From the NCBI GenBank assembly GCA_014155875.1, contig JACEFZ010006269.1, forward strand, positions 62,001 through 126,000: a stretch of DNA of 64,000 bases, given 5' to 3'. The stretch comes from Cepaea nemoralis. Lineage: Eukaryota > Mollusca > Gastropoda > Stylommatophora > Helicidae. Position 1 is the stretch's first letter. Every line of letters starts with the position of its first letter. The position numbers and the translations under genes are program-made. Below, piece after piece: positions 1 through 10,538 of the stretch. The notes under the pieces were generated by a model, which worked only from the letters and a program-made list of their open reading frames with translations, was not told the origin of the DNA and did no database searches.

Positions 1-645
1 CGGTATACTAATACAGAACCATCAATTTTGAAGATGGAAGTTCAGAATGCTCTTAACCGTATGAAAACTGACAAGACCACGGGTTCAGATAATATCACAA
101 CAGAAATGATCAATGCCTTGGAAGAATATGGAATTGACCAGACTGCTAAACACAAAATATGATACTGGAGATATACCTCCTGAATTATGTAATTCTATCT
201 TTATTGCAATCCCGAAGAAATCAGGAGCCTTGAAAAAAAAAAAAAGTTTAAAAGTCGACAGGGTTGACTTCATTGCACCGGGTTTTATCCCATATGGCTC
301 GGTCTCTTTCCGCAGCACGGAAAGCGTCGCACAAAGCACGAACTCCGTAGCTTTTCGCGACGACCCACAGGAGTCTCCGAAACATTTAACTCGTAAACCG
401 AAGGGCGCGGCCCGGAATCGAACCCACAACCTTCGGAGCACGAGTCAAACGGCTTGACCACTTCGCCACAGAGACTCCCATTAGTATAATGAGCTACATC
501 ACGAAGATTTTGCTAAGAATTATCATGCAAAGAGTGAGGAAGAAATACTGCCCGAAATGAGAGAAGAACATGTGGGTTTGTAGAAGGCATTAGTACAGTA
601 AATGCTCTATATATGCTGGGAACATTAATTGAAACGTTCTATAGA
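1..645 (+). mobile_element. RTE-like LINE reverse transcriptase fragment, interrupted
   Basis: Translation of bases 40-230 and 480-640 gives the reverse-transcriptase region that is also present, better preserved, on the minus strand at 46490-46152 (shared stretches include SGDIPPELCNSIFIAIPKK-like and ITKILLRIIMQRVRKK). The family resembles the RTE/BovB type of LINE. The copy is truncated at the window edge, carries stops and frameshifts, and is split at 234-479 by a SINE. It is dead. What I see is the paired similarity within this window; the clade name is from general knowledge of RT motifs. Confidence 0.75.
234..479 (-). mobile_element. tRNA-derived SINE inserted in the LINE
   Basis: On the minus strand the head reads as a tRNA promoter: A box TGGCGAAGTGG at 468-458 and B box GGTTCGATTCC at 424-414, 33 bases apart. 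The far end is an A run on the plus strand at 234-245, so the SINE ends in a T run on its own strand. It replaces about 20 bases of the LINE seen intact at 46270. A true tRNA gene is unlikely because no cloverleaf closes and a non-tRNA body follows. Confidence 0.7.
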
Positions 646-1249
646 AGTAGCAGCTTTTCATAACACAATTACGGAAAACATAGGGCGTTGCGGTGACTTG
701 CCTTCAATAGCAACGTAATGCTTTGTGCATTTCTTTGCAGATGAAGGCTTGCCAGTTTTCACATGGTTAAGAGCATTCTGTAAAGCTGCATTGCTTTGTG
801 TTATTTTGTATTGTTTATTACACTTCCACAGCTTTACAGCAGTTCCACTAATTTTATTCAGCCTCTAGCTTCAGCCTGTTGGTGTATGGACTCCAATATG
901 TGTGCCATGCTGGCCTCCAATAACTTGAACCAGGTCTGTATACTCGTCCCGATAATTCAAAGGGGCCAAGCCATCCAACTATTTATTCTTTGCTCATTTA
1001 TCTTATATTTTCTGCCAGTTTTGCCTCTTTTTTTTTTTAAACTAAGTTTGCAAGTTAGATCCTTTAAATATTAAAACACACAATTCGCCCACACATGTAT
1101 ATAAATATTTTTATTCCCGGTACCATGCATTCAATCATTGTCTTGAAAAGCCACTGTGTCGTGTAAAATAGCGAAAGTAATTCCGTTTCCGAAACGTGAA
1201 TATGTTTATGCGCAAATGTTCTTCAATGTTCAATTATTGTATTAGTAAA
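646..1249. other. No feature recognised
   Basis: AT-rich sequence with short chance reading frames only. I see no splice-bounded exon, RNA gene or known repeat here. Confidence 0.5.
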
Positions 1250-1365
1250 ATCAAAGGTAAACTACTGAGCGTAATCTTGCCAAGAAATCAACAATCAGCT
1301 AAAAGATGCTGATGTTGACAGCGATGTCCTGTAAAAAGGATATGCGAATTTAAAAAAAAAAATCA
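1250..1365 (+). mobile_element. SINE 3' fragment (family S2)
   Basis: The stretch AAACTACTGAGCGTAATC, then a ~60-base body ending CAGCGATGTCCTGTAAAA, recurs almost unchanged at 56968-57060. It ends here in an A run at 1351-1362. It is a truncated member of a dispersed short repeat. Confidence 0.6.
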
Positions 1366-1384
1366 AAGGTAATGAACGTCTATG

Positions 1385-1735
1385 GGATCTGTTCCCAGGG
1401 GTGTGTTGGTGTGGTGGAAAACGAGCAAGCCGACAGATGGCTGAGTCTGCGTGATAAGGCAGATGTGGTCTGGGTCCTTTGGGATCGTGTATTGCGTGGA
1501 TGAACAGATAAATCACTATAGCGTAAAGATGATGAAGCAGCAGGCAATGACGGAGAAACTGACCGACAATCAATTACTGAGAAACGGTCATTCGGACACA
1601 TAATCAGACTTCAGCTGGTATTATCAGTAATGGGACTCATTACTGATAATTGAAGATCAGGACGGAGCACGTATGAGAATGTCCCAAGTGCTCTTGATTC
1701 AACTCAACTCAGAGTCCAACCCAATGCCCAGAAGG
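1385..1735 (+). mobile_element. 3' end of an RNase H-bearing LINE
   Basis: Frames in 1395-1450 give a GHVGVVENEQADR-like segment, the C-terminal signature of the RNase H domain in I-type LINEs (compare GHAGV.GN...D.LA on the minus strand at 54540-54470 and near 44780). The 3' end GGACGGAGCACGTATGAGAA is followed by AACTC repeats at about 1698-1712. The same 3' end is found on short repeats at 60195-60285 and 56330-56426. Several stops and shifts; not coding. Confidence 0.6.
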
Positions 1736-1839
1736 AGTCATTATCGAGTTATGGCTTCCGCCAACTTGCAAAAGTGAATATCAAGGTTTTTACGCATTGT
1801 CTGTTGTTTCCGCCTAGTGAGCAAACGCAGATCTCGTTA

Positions 1840-1930
1840 TCATTTAGTAGGTGGGGGTACCTCAGAATTCTGAGTAGGTTCGCCTAATGCCGAGGGACAC
1901 TGGTAGAAGGGAAAAGTAAAATCAGTCCAG
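1840..1930 (+). mobile_element. SINE tail fragment (family S1)
   Basis: The segment around TTCGCCTAATGCCGAGGGACACT and the end AAATCAGTCCAGTACT match the 3' halves of the tRNA-headed SINEs at 49990-50235 and 56093-56545. Only the tail survives. Confidence 0.55.
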
Positions 1931-2868
1931 TACTCATCTCATCATCATCATGTTCCTCTTGTACCTTGCGGTGTCGAGGTGAAGTATAAACAGCGGGAGA
2001 GTGCCCGTCCTGTGTCCATCGTATTTACGTAGTCGGCCTCTTCCTCCGCTTCCCTCTGGTCTGTACAACATTGCTTGTTGTGGTATACTGTTAGTTGGTA
2101 ATCTACTTGCATTGTCAAACCGTTTGACTTGCTGCCTTCTAATAAAATCTAGTGCGGCTAGTCGTGATTTCTTCATTTCTGATCTTATCTCTTCTTGATA
2201 CGTTGAATATTCTTCTAAGGAATCCCATTTCTGTTGTGATTTTTCTTTTTCTTTTTCTATCATTGTTCAGTTTTGGCTTTGGTAACATAGAGTTGATAGA
2301 AAGATTGTGTTGTAATGTGCTTTCTTAGTAGTTATTGATGCATATTTGTTCTTTAGTATTGGTGCCATTTGTCCAATGAGTTGGTTTGCCTTATTGCATC
2401 TATTTTCGATCTCGTCTTCTGATTTGCCATTTGATGATATTATACTTCCTAGGTACTTGAAACTCTCTACTTGTTTCAAGGGATGTTCGTTTAGGTGAGT
2501 CGTTGCTTTTTCTTCTTTGGTTATAGTAAATACCTCTGGTTTACTTGTGCTTATTTTCTTGTTATGTTCCCTACACATTTCGTTTAGACTAATCATGTGA
2601 TCTTGTAATTCAGCTTCTGATTTTGCTATTAGTGCTTGGTCGTCTCAAACAGGAGTTCTCTGATGGTTAGAATTGCAGATGGTTCTTCTTCCATGTTCTC
2701 GTCATGCGGTGTTCTTGTGATCTGTTTGGCTGGTTTCTTTGCATATGTTATCTATATATGTTATGAACAAGAGAGGGGACAAGACACAACCTTGTCGTAC
2801 TCCGGATAGTATGGTGAAGGGCTCTGAGTGTCCTCCAGTTGCTCTCACTATGCATTCACTGTTGTTGT

Positions 2869-2880
2869 ATAAGCTTTTAC
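2869..2880. repeat. Target-site duplication, left copy
   Basis: ATAAGCTTTTAC occurs here and again at 3756-3767, exactly flanking the foreign segment 2881-3755 inside the LINE. Confidence 0.8.
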
Positions 2881-3755
2881 TGTGAGGGCTGGTCTGGTTC
2901 GCTAGATCAGTTCCGCGTTGTCTCGGATGGCTGTGTGAGGTGCACCAAAATGGGATCTTCCCAGCCAACGCAAGTTAGCGAGGCTGGCGTTTCGAGAATG
3001 TAACCGCATCGTGCAGCCAGGGTCATGGTTTGAGCGGGCAAAAGAGCAAAATTTGTACGACCGTTCGACAAAGTCTCGATAAGCATCCACTCTCTCTCGA
3101 TGAGTAGTGGGCCTGCAGTCAGTAAGCTGGTATAGCTTTTTTTCGGTCAGTCCTGCCGGCGTAGCTTGAAAGCTCGTCGGTAGGCGTCCAGTGGTTTTGC
3201 ATGTATCACCTTGTACGATGCTACTCTTGGCTTGCGTATGCGTAAACGTCTGTCCTGTCAGTCGCCATGTGCACTTGTGCGCTGGTGAGGCTCAACCGTA
3301 AATCGGGAGATCTGTTCGCAACTCAGACGAGCAATATCTTCTGTGGGCAGCTTCCCGCCTCGTATGTGTGTGGTCTTTTCTGGCGGTCAGTCCGTCTTCG
3401 GCGAAGGAAATCTTGTGGATCCTATCAGTAATCATACGCTCATTGCTTGTCGCTACGCTTGTCTTAAAACTGAAAATTAAAGGAATTGACGGAATGGCCG
3501 TCTGCACGAGGCTCTCGAGAGCCAATATATACAGGGATAACTGTCCGTGGCAGCCTAACGTCCACTGCATCTGTGTCCGTCTTCCAGTCGTCTTGCCATG
3601 CTCGCCACTGGAGCCAGACGGACACAGACGAGAGAGTGGGGACGACGGAGTTACGCGACCACTACCTCGCTATATAAAACCAAAGCGCAAGTCATTCGTT
3701 CCTCATCAAAAGATGTAGTGTAATGAATGGTCCTCGTCATTCATGATGGACGAAC
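2881..3755. mobile_element. Unclassified 875-bp insertion with 12-bp target duplication
   Basis: This segment interrupts the LINE reading frame and is bounded by direct repeats ATAAGCTTTTAC. It has no poly(A), no clear terminal inverted repeat and no recognised protein. A TATA-like CTATATAAAA lies at 3669-3678, about 80 bases before the right end, and a small inverted repeat ATGAATG/CATTCAT sits at the right end. It could be a solo LTR-like unit (TGTGAG..GAACA), a Penelope-type remnant or a Mutator-type element. The sequence does not decide. Confidence 0.7.
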
Positions 3756-3767
3756 ATAAGCTTTTAC
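3756..3767. repeat. Target-site duplication, right copy
   Basis: Direct repeat ATAAGCTTTTAC matching 2869-2880. Confidence 0.8.
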
Positions 3768-4180
3768 ATAGGTTTGTTCGATTTGTACTCACTCCATATT
3801 GTTTAAGGATTTCCCACAGCTTGTTTATATTTACTCTATCAAATGCCTTTTCTTTGTCGACAAAGGCTAAATAGAGTGTTTCATTGCATTCGATTGATTT
3901 TTCTATAAGTTGTCTAAGAGCAAAAATAGCATATGTGCATCCTTTGTATTTTTTCCTAAATCCAAGCTGTGTTTCGCTTAGCTGGGGTTCTATTGTAGTT
4001 CGTAATCTTTTCTCAAGAATTTTGCAAAATATTTTTCCAGTACGACTCAACAGTGAAATGCCTCTGTATTGTGTGCAGTCTCTTGTGCTATCTTTGTTTT
4101 TGTTTTTTTCCAAATTGGGATAATTATGGTGTTTCCCCAGTCTCGTGGTGTCTGTTTTTCTACCAAAACATGGTTGAATA

Positions 4181-4739
4181 GTCTATGTAGCCATGCTGAT
4201 AAGAGATACAACTACGAATTATTCCTGGAAGAAAACTGAGCAATGCAGATTATGAGCAAAACATTCCTGAACCGCCCTCGGAATAAAAATCAAAATATGT
4301 GACATGATTAAACACAGGTTTCTGTATCACTGTCTGAAATTCCTCTTGAACAAACAGAAGTCACTCTTCTAGGAAACAGCTTTGAGGCTTCCATGTTTGA
4401 TTCGATGGTAAAGTGACAATGGCAATATGGTTGTTCATCTCCTTCTGGTGGGTCAGCTGATTACTTCAGTACCTCACTAATTGCAGTTTCTGTATGACAG
4501 GATACTAGTGAATAATTCTGCCAGGTAATGTATGTATGCCACTCTACTTCACTTCTGAGAGTATAGGCAAATGGTGATGGCTTAACTTGCTATGAAGGTG
4601 ATGGTCCTTCCTGTTATCAAGGTGATATTTACCACATACTTTACTACTGACGGGGCTGGGTCATCATGATTTGGTGACTGAATCTATAATTTGGACCCAC
4701 AAAAAAAAAAAAAAAAACAACAAAATAAAAAAAAAGACA
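4181..4739. other. No gene; A-rich tract at the end
   Basis: Unremarkable sequence followed by an A-rich run at 4691-4736. No exon or known repeat recognised before the A run. Confidence 0.5.
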
Positions 4740-6170
4740 AACCTTAGGTGCTACATGGTGGAGTCATTAAATTACATAAACTTAGTCGCTACATATATAT
4801 GCAAACATATAATGACAGATATCAACAATGATGAAACCAGAGACAATTTTGATCCATTCATAATTGGTGGAAATCAAATACCAGAACTTATATATGCAAA
4901 TGACACAGTTATCCTCTCAAGGATTAGAAATGACCTGTCTGTCAGAGACACTTTAAAATCCAAATCTGTTTCTGAACTTAAGCAGAGTTAAGTTCAAAGT
5001 GTTGTCAGCGGACGAAACAACATATCAACCAAAGATCACAATGAGGCAATTGTAAATGCCACAAACTTGGAATATCATGGCTCCATAATAAACAACATAA
5101 TAGAAAGAAGAAATGGCCATAGATTACACAGTATTCAGATCCTATAGCACAACAGCAGTAAAACAATGAATGTAACATATTTGAGAGCTTGCGTCTTTCC
5201 TATGGGATTCATGAATCATTTGCATTCAATAAAGCAGAAAACTACAGCTGGTGAACTCAAATGTTACAGACAAGCACGCACTTAGATTATCATGGGCCAG
5301 GGAAAAGAAAGAGTCTGAAATTCTACAAGACCAGAATATCAAAGAAGATTGACTCACAAGCAGCATCGGTTCTCTGAAACTAAAACACTTTGGCCATATT
5401 AAAGGTCACAGTGGCTGGATAGAACAATAATGGAAGGCGTGGTTCCTGGAAGCAGAGACAGGGGTCGACCGGAACGAAGATGGGCACAGGACATTGTTGA
5501 CACCGTGAGCATGGGGGAGCATGAGGCGGGGGCAAATGGTAAGAGATAGCTGGGAATTTCAATGTGCCGTGGTGAGAGTGACGTTCTTAAACAGTCCTGC
5601 TGCATGATGAGTCATTGAGTCAGGAAATTACACTAGCTTTGATGTTACATGGTGTAGTGATTAAAATATACAAACCTAGTTGCTACATTATGTACTCGTT
5701 AAAACAATCTTAGGCGCCTTAGAGTAAAGCCATTAAATTAAACACAGTAGTTGCCACATGGTGGAATATATACACAAGACGTACGAAAACACTGCAAGTG
5801 GTGTCATTACATTATATACAAACTTAGATGCTGCATTACAAACCACAAGATGTGATGCTAAATGATGGATTCAGTAAAATACACAAACATATACAGTACA
5901 CGGTGGTGTCATTGAATTACACAAATTTGGACGCCATAAAGTGTGGTGATTAAATTACATATTCTAATGCGCTACATGGTGGATTCATTATATTACATAT
6001 CTAAGGCTCTTCATGGCAGAGTCAATATAATAACACATCTTAGCTCTACTTGGTAGAGTCATTAAATGACATATCCGAGGTTCTACATGGTGGAGTCATT
6101 ACATGACATATCCTAGGCTCTACATTGTGCAGTCTTTAAAATACACAAACTTGGAAGAAGACGTAGAGAC
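4740..6170. repeat. Diverged minisatellite (unit about 45 bp), split by a LINE
   Basis: Units built around GCTACATGGTGGAGTCATT then AAATTACATA occur at 4745-4798 and, about a dozen times with drift, at 5622-6160. The LINE fragment 4799-5621 sits inside the array. The units are too diverged to give an exact period by eye. Confidence 0.7.
4799..5621 (+). mobile_element. LINE 3' half, degraded
   Basis: Bases 4845-4925 encode IGGNQIPELIYANDTVIL, a reverse transcriptase catalytic region where the usual YADD is YAND. Bases 5380-5610 encode the typical LINE C-terminus (FGHIKGHSGW..IMEGVVPGSRDRGRPERRWAQD) broken by shifts. The same family is at 55800-57480. The mutated catalytic box and stops show it is dead. 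Confidence 0.7.
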
Positions 6171-6339
6171 CACATTGCACTAGATGTAAAAGATATAAAT
6201 TTTATTTACATGATTAACATACACGTTTATCGCTTCACACTTTTGTGGTAGTTAAAACGAAATACACTCACGGGTATTGATCGGCAGTGAATGAAGTGGA
6301 TTAAAGAAATAGGGATTATAGAACACACTAGACAATACA

Positions 6340-6453
6340 GCAAAAGGTAGCTAGAATGGTCATAGCGGGATTCGAACCGCCTAGACAAAACGACAGCACC
6401 TCGCCGAACTTAGATGAACGTCTTTCTCAGCCAGGTATATCATCTGCCTGAGC
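6340..6453 (-). mobile_element. Possible tRNA-derived SINE head
   Basis: On the minus strand GCGGTTCGAATCCCGC at 6381-6366 is a perfect B-box type T-arm, and a weak A box (CGGCGAGGTGC) lies about 20 bases upstream. No full cloverleaf is visible. A SINE remnant is more likely than a tRNA gene. Confidence 0.35.
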
Positions 6454-7168
6454 TGACACTTGTAAGTTGGTCAATGTGAACACAAAGTAAATGTCCCTGC
6501 CATGAGTCAGATTACTTAAGACCTGGTTAACAGCAACATAGATTGTTGAAACATTAACAGTGATAAATAATCACGGAGAGTGATAAGGAAAAAGACACCG
6601 GTAACGGGCTAAAGATAGTGGCCAATAGAATTGCGAGGAGGAGGCCACGTGATTAGGAGGGTCGAGCAGGGCGCACGAACAAAGAAGCGGAGTCGGAGTT
6701 GGGACGCCATCGCGGACAGATAAGAAAGCCCAGAGAATTGAATCTGTCGGGAACACCGCCATGTACATTTCATAGAACGTACTAAACCATTGTTCTAGTA
6801 GGAAGATGTCCGACTATGTCAAGCAACCAGCGCTTGACAACAGGGAGAACGAACGACATAGTTCCTGATACCAGTTGCACAGGAGGCGAGATGTGTAGTA
6901 AATCCGCCATGCCGGTGAAGACATGTTTACACGGAGGGAGGCTAGTGGTGTGGCTGAACGGGTCGGTAGTGACCCCGTCCTGCGAGTTGTAAGTAGGTTA
7001 GTTATGCACGTATATAACTGTATGAACTGCTTGTGAAGAAATAAAGCTATTTATTCGGTGTGTTTTTCACTCATGGAAAGCCGTGGTGGTTCTGTGTATT
7101 CTGGTATGAGTTCAAGCTTAGTTTGCCAGTGTAGCGTCAGCATACCCCTAACAGCTCATTGGCATACA
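6454..7168 (+). repeat. 5' LTR of element A
   Basis: It begins TGACACTTG, ends GGCATACA, and repeats with errors at 12891-13670. It carries a TATA-like TATATAA near 7011 and an AATAAA at about 7041, fitting promoter and polyadenylation functions. Its length (about 715 bp) matches the LTRs of the outer element at 29638-30358. Confidence 0.65.
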
Positions 7169-7184
7169 TGGGGGCCAAGCCGGT
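7169..7184 (+). promoter_or_regulatory. Candidate primer-binding site of element A
   Basis: TGGGGGCCAAGCCGGT follows the LTR directly. The same 16 bases occur next to the 5' LTR of the inner element (minus strand, 41166-41151), and a variant TGGGAGGCTCTCCGGT sits at 30364-30379 beside the outer LTR. The TGG start fits pairing to a tRNA CCA end. The tRNA is not identified. Confidence 0.5.
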
Positions 7185-8454
7185 AACTGAACTGGGCAAA
7201 AGAGGACCGTGGAACGGTAATCAACAGAAAAAGTAAACTGCTTGGAAAGTTGCAGATCAAAGTTAAGAACAAACACTGGAATACGGCTAGTGAAAAGCCA
7301 GGAACACGGCAAAGCTACAAATGTACCAGTGCATTGATTGTAAACTCTGAAAAGTTAACGCCATATAAACAATAAAGTAATTCGCAGTGGGCATTAATCA
7401 ACAGCTAATTAAAATGGGTACGAGGATCAAAGAACATTGAAAGTTAAAGTGTTAACTGTGATTAGACCTGTAATTGGGGTCAAATAACATTGAATGTGGA
7501 TATAGGAAATAGATGGGCCGCTGTGATTCACGTGATGTTATAAGAGATGGCAAAGTATATACTAGTATTGAACAATATTGGATGTAAAGTTGAACAATAC
7601 GAAGACAACGATATTAAAGTACTCAATAAGGGGGTGTTTAACGTCGGAGAACATTTTATGAATACGGCAGACGGTATCTGGTCTCTTTAAGAACAGTGCC
7701 GATAGTGAAAATAGACAGTGGTAATGAAAGGGAACACTTTTCACAATGAGTATCAGCAAACAAGCATGGCTATCAACCACAGCAATGGTTGGCTAATGGT
7801 GCAGGGTGCCTATAAAGCACAATATTTCAAGTTCTCCAAAAGTTCAAAATAAGGGCGCGCAGCCACATACACTACAGGTGCTCCAGGCATTATAGTGCTT
7901 TCAATAACTAATCGCGTTATAAACATTGAGTATTCGTTCCAGATTGATCCACATGGCTATGCAGCGGTATCATAGGGGCTACCTACACCACGTTTGGGGA
8001 CCCACCAGTTCACCTGACGACCCAGCTGACCAAGTCCATGCCAGTTGAACCGAGTTAGAGCCAGGCAGATCCTAACCAAGTCCTGAAACAAGCGGAGCTG
8101 CAGACGAGCAGTTGGACCAAGTCACCAGGGACACCGACGCTAGAGATACAAGGTCAAGTTTTCTTATTGATTACTGTGTATATTCTGCTTAGTGGTCCAG
8201 GGTCATTGGGCACATTTCATGACTATATATACATGTACCATCATCATTAGGGTTGCTCACTCCACAGGTATTCAGTTTGTCAAACGGTGGATAAGTGCCG
8301 TTGGTTGTCCGGTAAAGGATTATTGGTTTGAACAGTGTTACAGCAGGGTCAACACTGTCTCGATGTTATCATAACAAGACAAGCAGCAACACTTGAGGGG
8401 TCTGCGTGTACAGATAGTAATAGATATACCACGCAGTAGTTACATCATATAACC

Positions 8455-8715
8455 ATGCCTACATGGTCGGACTTCATAGATTTAGGTGTGAGGTGTGGGT
8501 TGACAGTGACAAAGCTTAAGACAGAACTTCAGAAACAGAATGATAACCAGCAGAATAGACCCAAGAGTGAAGATCACCGAACAGATTTCATAGCTTTAGG
8601 TGGGAGATGTGGGGTGACAGTGAAAGAGCTTAGGACAGAACTTCAGAAACGTAAGGAGAACCAAGGTAAAGACCAACAGAATAGCCCCAAGAGTAGAGAT
8701 CACCGAACTACTTAA
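8455..8715 (+). pseudogene. Truncated gag of element A with internal duplication
   Basis: The start MPTWSDFIDLGVRCGLT aligns with the gag starts of the outer element (MPTLMEYIEAGERIGL, 32636) and the inner one (MSTLEQCIESGMRLGY, 40569), so this ATG is the natural start. The first ~37 residues are repeated (TDFIALGGRCGVTVKELRTE), each followed by a K/Q/N-rich spacer. The frame ends at TAA 8713-8715 but is open again in the same frame immediately after, so one stop separates it from the next segment. The bulk of a normal gag is missing. Confidence 0.65.
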
Positions 8716-10428
8716 TATAGACCGGCTCTACAGAGACCAGCTAAGGTAACTCGATTAGAGCCAGTAAGTGAATGGGCATATGGTGGTCGCCAACAAGAGT
8801 CTCTTAAAATAGGCGACAGAAACCCTAAGCACGACTCGGACATCAGAAACCGTCCTTCCAATAGAGTCGATAGGTACACAGACTACATAAGCAGTCGAAA
8901 ATGTTGGGTCTGTAACAGCTTGGACCACGTAGCCAGAGAGTGTAGACTGAGACGAGTGACTAAAGAAGAACATGACCAAAAGACAAACTTAGGATACATA
9001 GCAACAGACAGACATAAAAGACAACGGATCGGTAACCCTGCGTGTAGTCAAATAGTGCCTACACGGAAGTCGAATGCGAGCAGTATTCATAGCGAGACTT
9101 TAAAATCCCACAAAGCACTCGTGAACGGGAAGTTGACCACCTGCGTTAGGAATACAGGGTCGTCAATAGCTGGTGTAGATCATAGCCTGGTAAGGAGTAG
9201 CGACTACACGGGAGAGAGCGTGACGTGCAGTACCTTCGGTGGTACAAAGGAAAAGTATGCTATAGCATGGGTTCATATATCCTGCCCGTACTATGAAGGG
9301 AGAATACTAGTAGCAGTGTTGCCTAGTCCACTTGCAGGACTAATGATAGGTAACATGCCGGGAGTGACAGAGTGTACAGAAGATGAAGCGCAAAGATGGA
9401 ATGGTAAAATGACACGGGAGAATACAGACTCCAGACAGTATATTAAGAAAGACAAGAAAGAAGATAATGTGGTCATACCTCGGGCTGACCAGACAGACAC
9501 TAGACGGGTACCAGACATCCAAACCGAAGACCGTGCAAAGCAACAAAGAGACGACAAGACACTGCGAACTTGTTTTCAGCGGGCAAACTGCCCACCTAAA
9601 CAATCGAAATTAGGCAAGTGGTCATTTGTAATGATGAATGAAATTCTCATGAGAGAATACACGAAAGATGCAATATGTATCTTACAAAGGGTGCTGACAG
9701 TGCGAGAGCGCAGTAACGCTCTGGAACGGGCACACATCGCCCAGAGTGCAGACCATATGAGTTTGGCCAAGACTAGAAGGAGATTATTATCCTGGTTCTA
9801 CTGGCCAGGCTGTGAGAAGGACATCAGAAGCCATGTCCGATCATGTAAATTGTGCAAACGAACAGATGTAAGAGCCTCAGACATACAGATAGAAAAAAGC
9901 AACAAACAACAGATAGAAAACACTTGTGAGAAACACTGTCAACAAGATAAGAAATTAGAAACTCACCACATAGAACAGGTCACTGACAAAGAGACAGACA
10001 AACCACTGACACATGAACAGCCAACAGTCACACCGATAGCATGTGGCTTATTAGAGTGGCAGCGTCGTCAGACATGTGCAGAATGCATCAAACTTAGGGT
10101 TACAACATTCTTAACTCTGATGAATACTATAGTTATGGAAAGGAAAATACGTCATCGGATGTTGAAAACAGTAAATACAAGAAAAACACATACAGTTAGA
10201 AAACAACAGTATACCCCAAGATATACAAAAAACTCAACACTCACCGCTTACACTACACCACCAGGCAAATCACATCAAAAACTGGTAACAGCATATACTT
10301 ACTTGGGTTCGGCAGGCAGTGTCAAAACTATTAGCATCAAACAGAATTGCAAATTTAAGAATAATAAAACATCATATTACCACTCACAGGATAACATCAC
10401 ATGTCTCAATTTCAAAAACTATTATCTT
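8716..10428 (+). pseudogene. Protease and integrase zinc domain of element A
   Basis: In one open frame there are a zinc knuckle CWVCNSLDHVAREC (8902-8943, CX2CX4HX4C), an aspartic-protease region whose active site reads N-T-G at 9151-9159 where D-S/T-G is required, the family's conserved LAGLMIGNMPGVTECTEDEA block, and an HHCC integrase N-terminus (AH..DH..FYWP..CKLC, 9722-9860). After 9870 the frame stays open for about 190 codons with no domain I know. The lost catalytic Asp predicts an inactive protease. Integrase core, RT and RNase H are absent. Confidence 0.7.
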
Positions 10429-10445
10429 GTGATATATATATATAG

Positions 10446-10534
<89 letters not shown>
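10429..10534. repeat. (TA)n followed by (GT)n
   Basis: TA repeat from about 10431 to 10508, then GT repeat to 10532. The flanking open frame runs through it by chance. Confidence 0.95.

Positions 10535-10538
<4 letters not shown>

Larger units (their letters stand above)
1931..4180 (-). mobile_element. Degraded LINE (reverse transcriptase), split by an insertion
   Basis: Reading 4113-3768 gives RT motifs (YRGISLLS, QLGFRKK, AFVDKEKAFDRVN). Reading 2870-2700 continues with GVRQGCVLSPLLF, then a shifted FADD-type catalytic box near 2650, the thumb region with FKYLGSIISSNG at 2480-2420, and a C-terminal basic region ending in a CAT repeat at 1942-1953. The protein continues in frame across 2881-3755 once that insertion is ignored. 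Breaks: a frameshift near 2650 and an in-frame TGA at 2266-2264. The same clade occurs at 52640-54010 (+) and 61350-61862 (-). A dead copy. Confidence 0.8.

Noticed and set aside
414..479. A functional tRNA gene on the minus strand
   Set aside because: A and B boxes are good, but the acceptor stem is absent and the unit is inserted in a LINE with a non-tRNA body.
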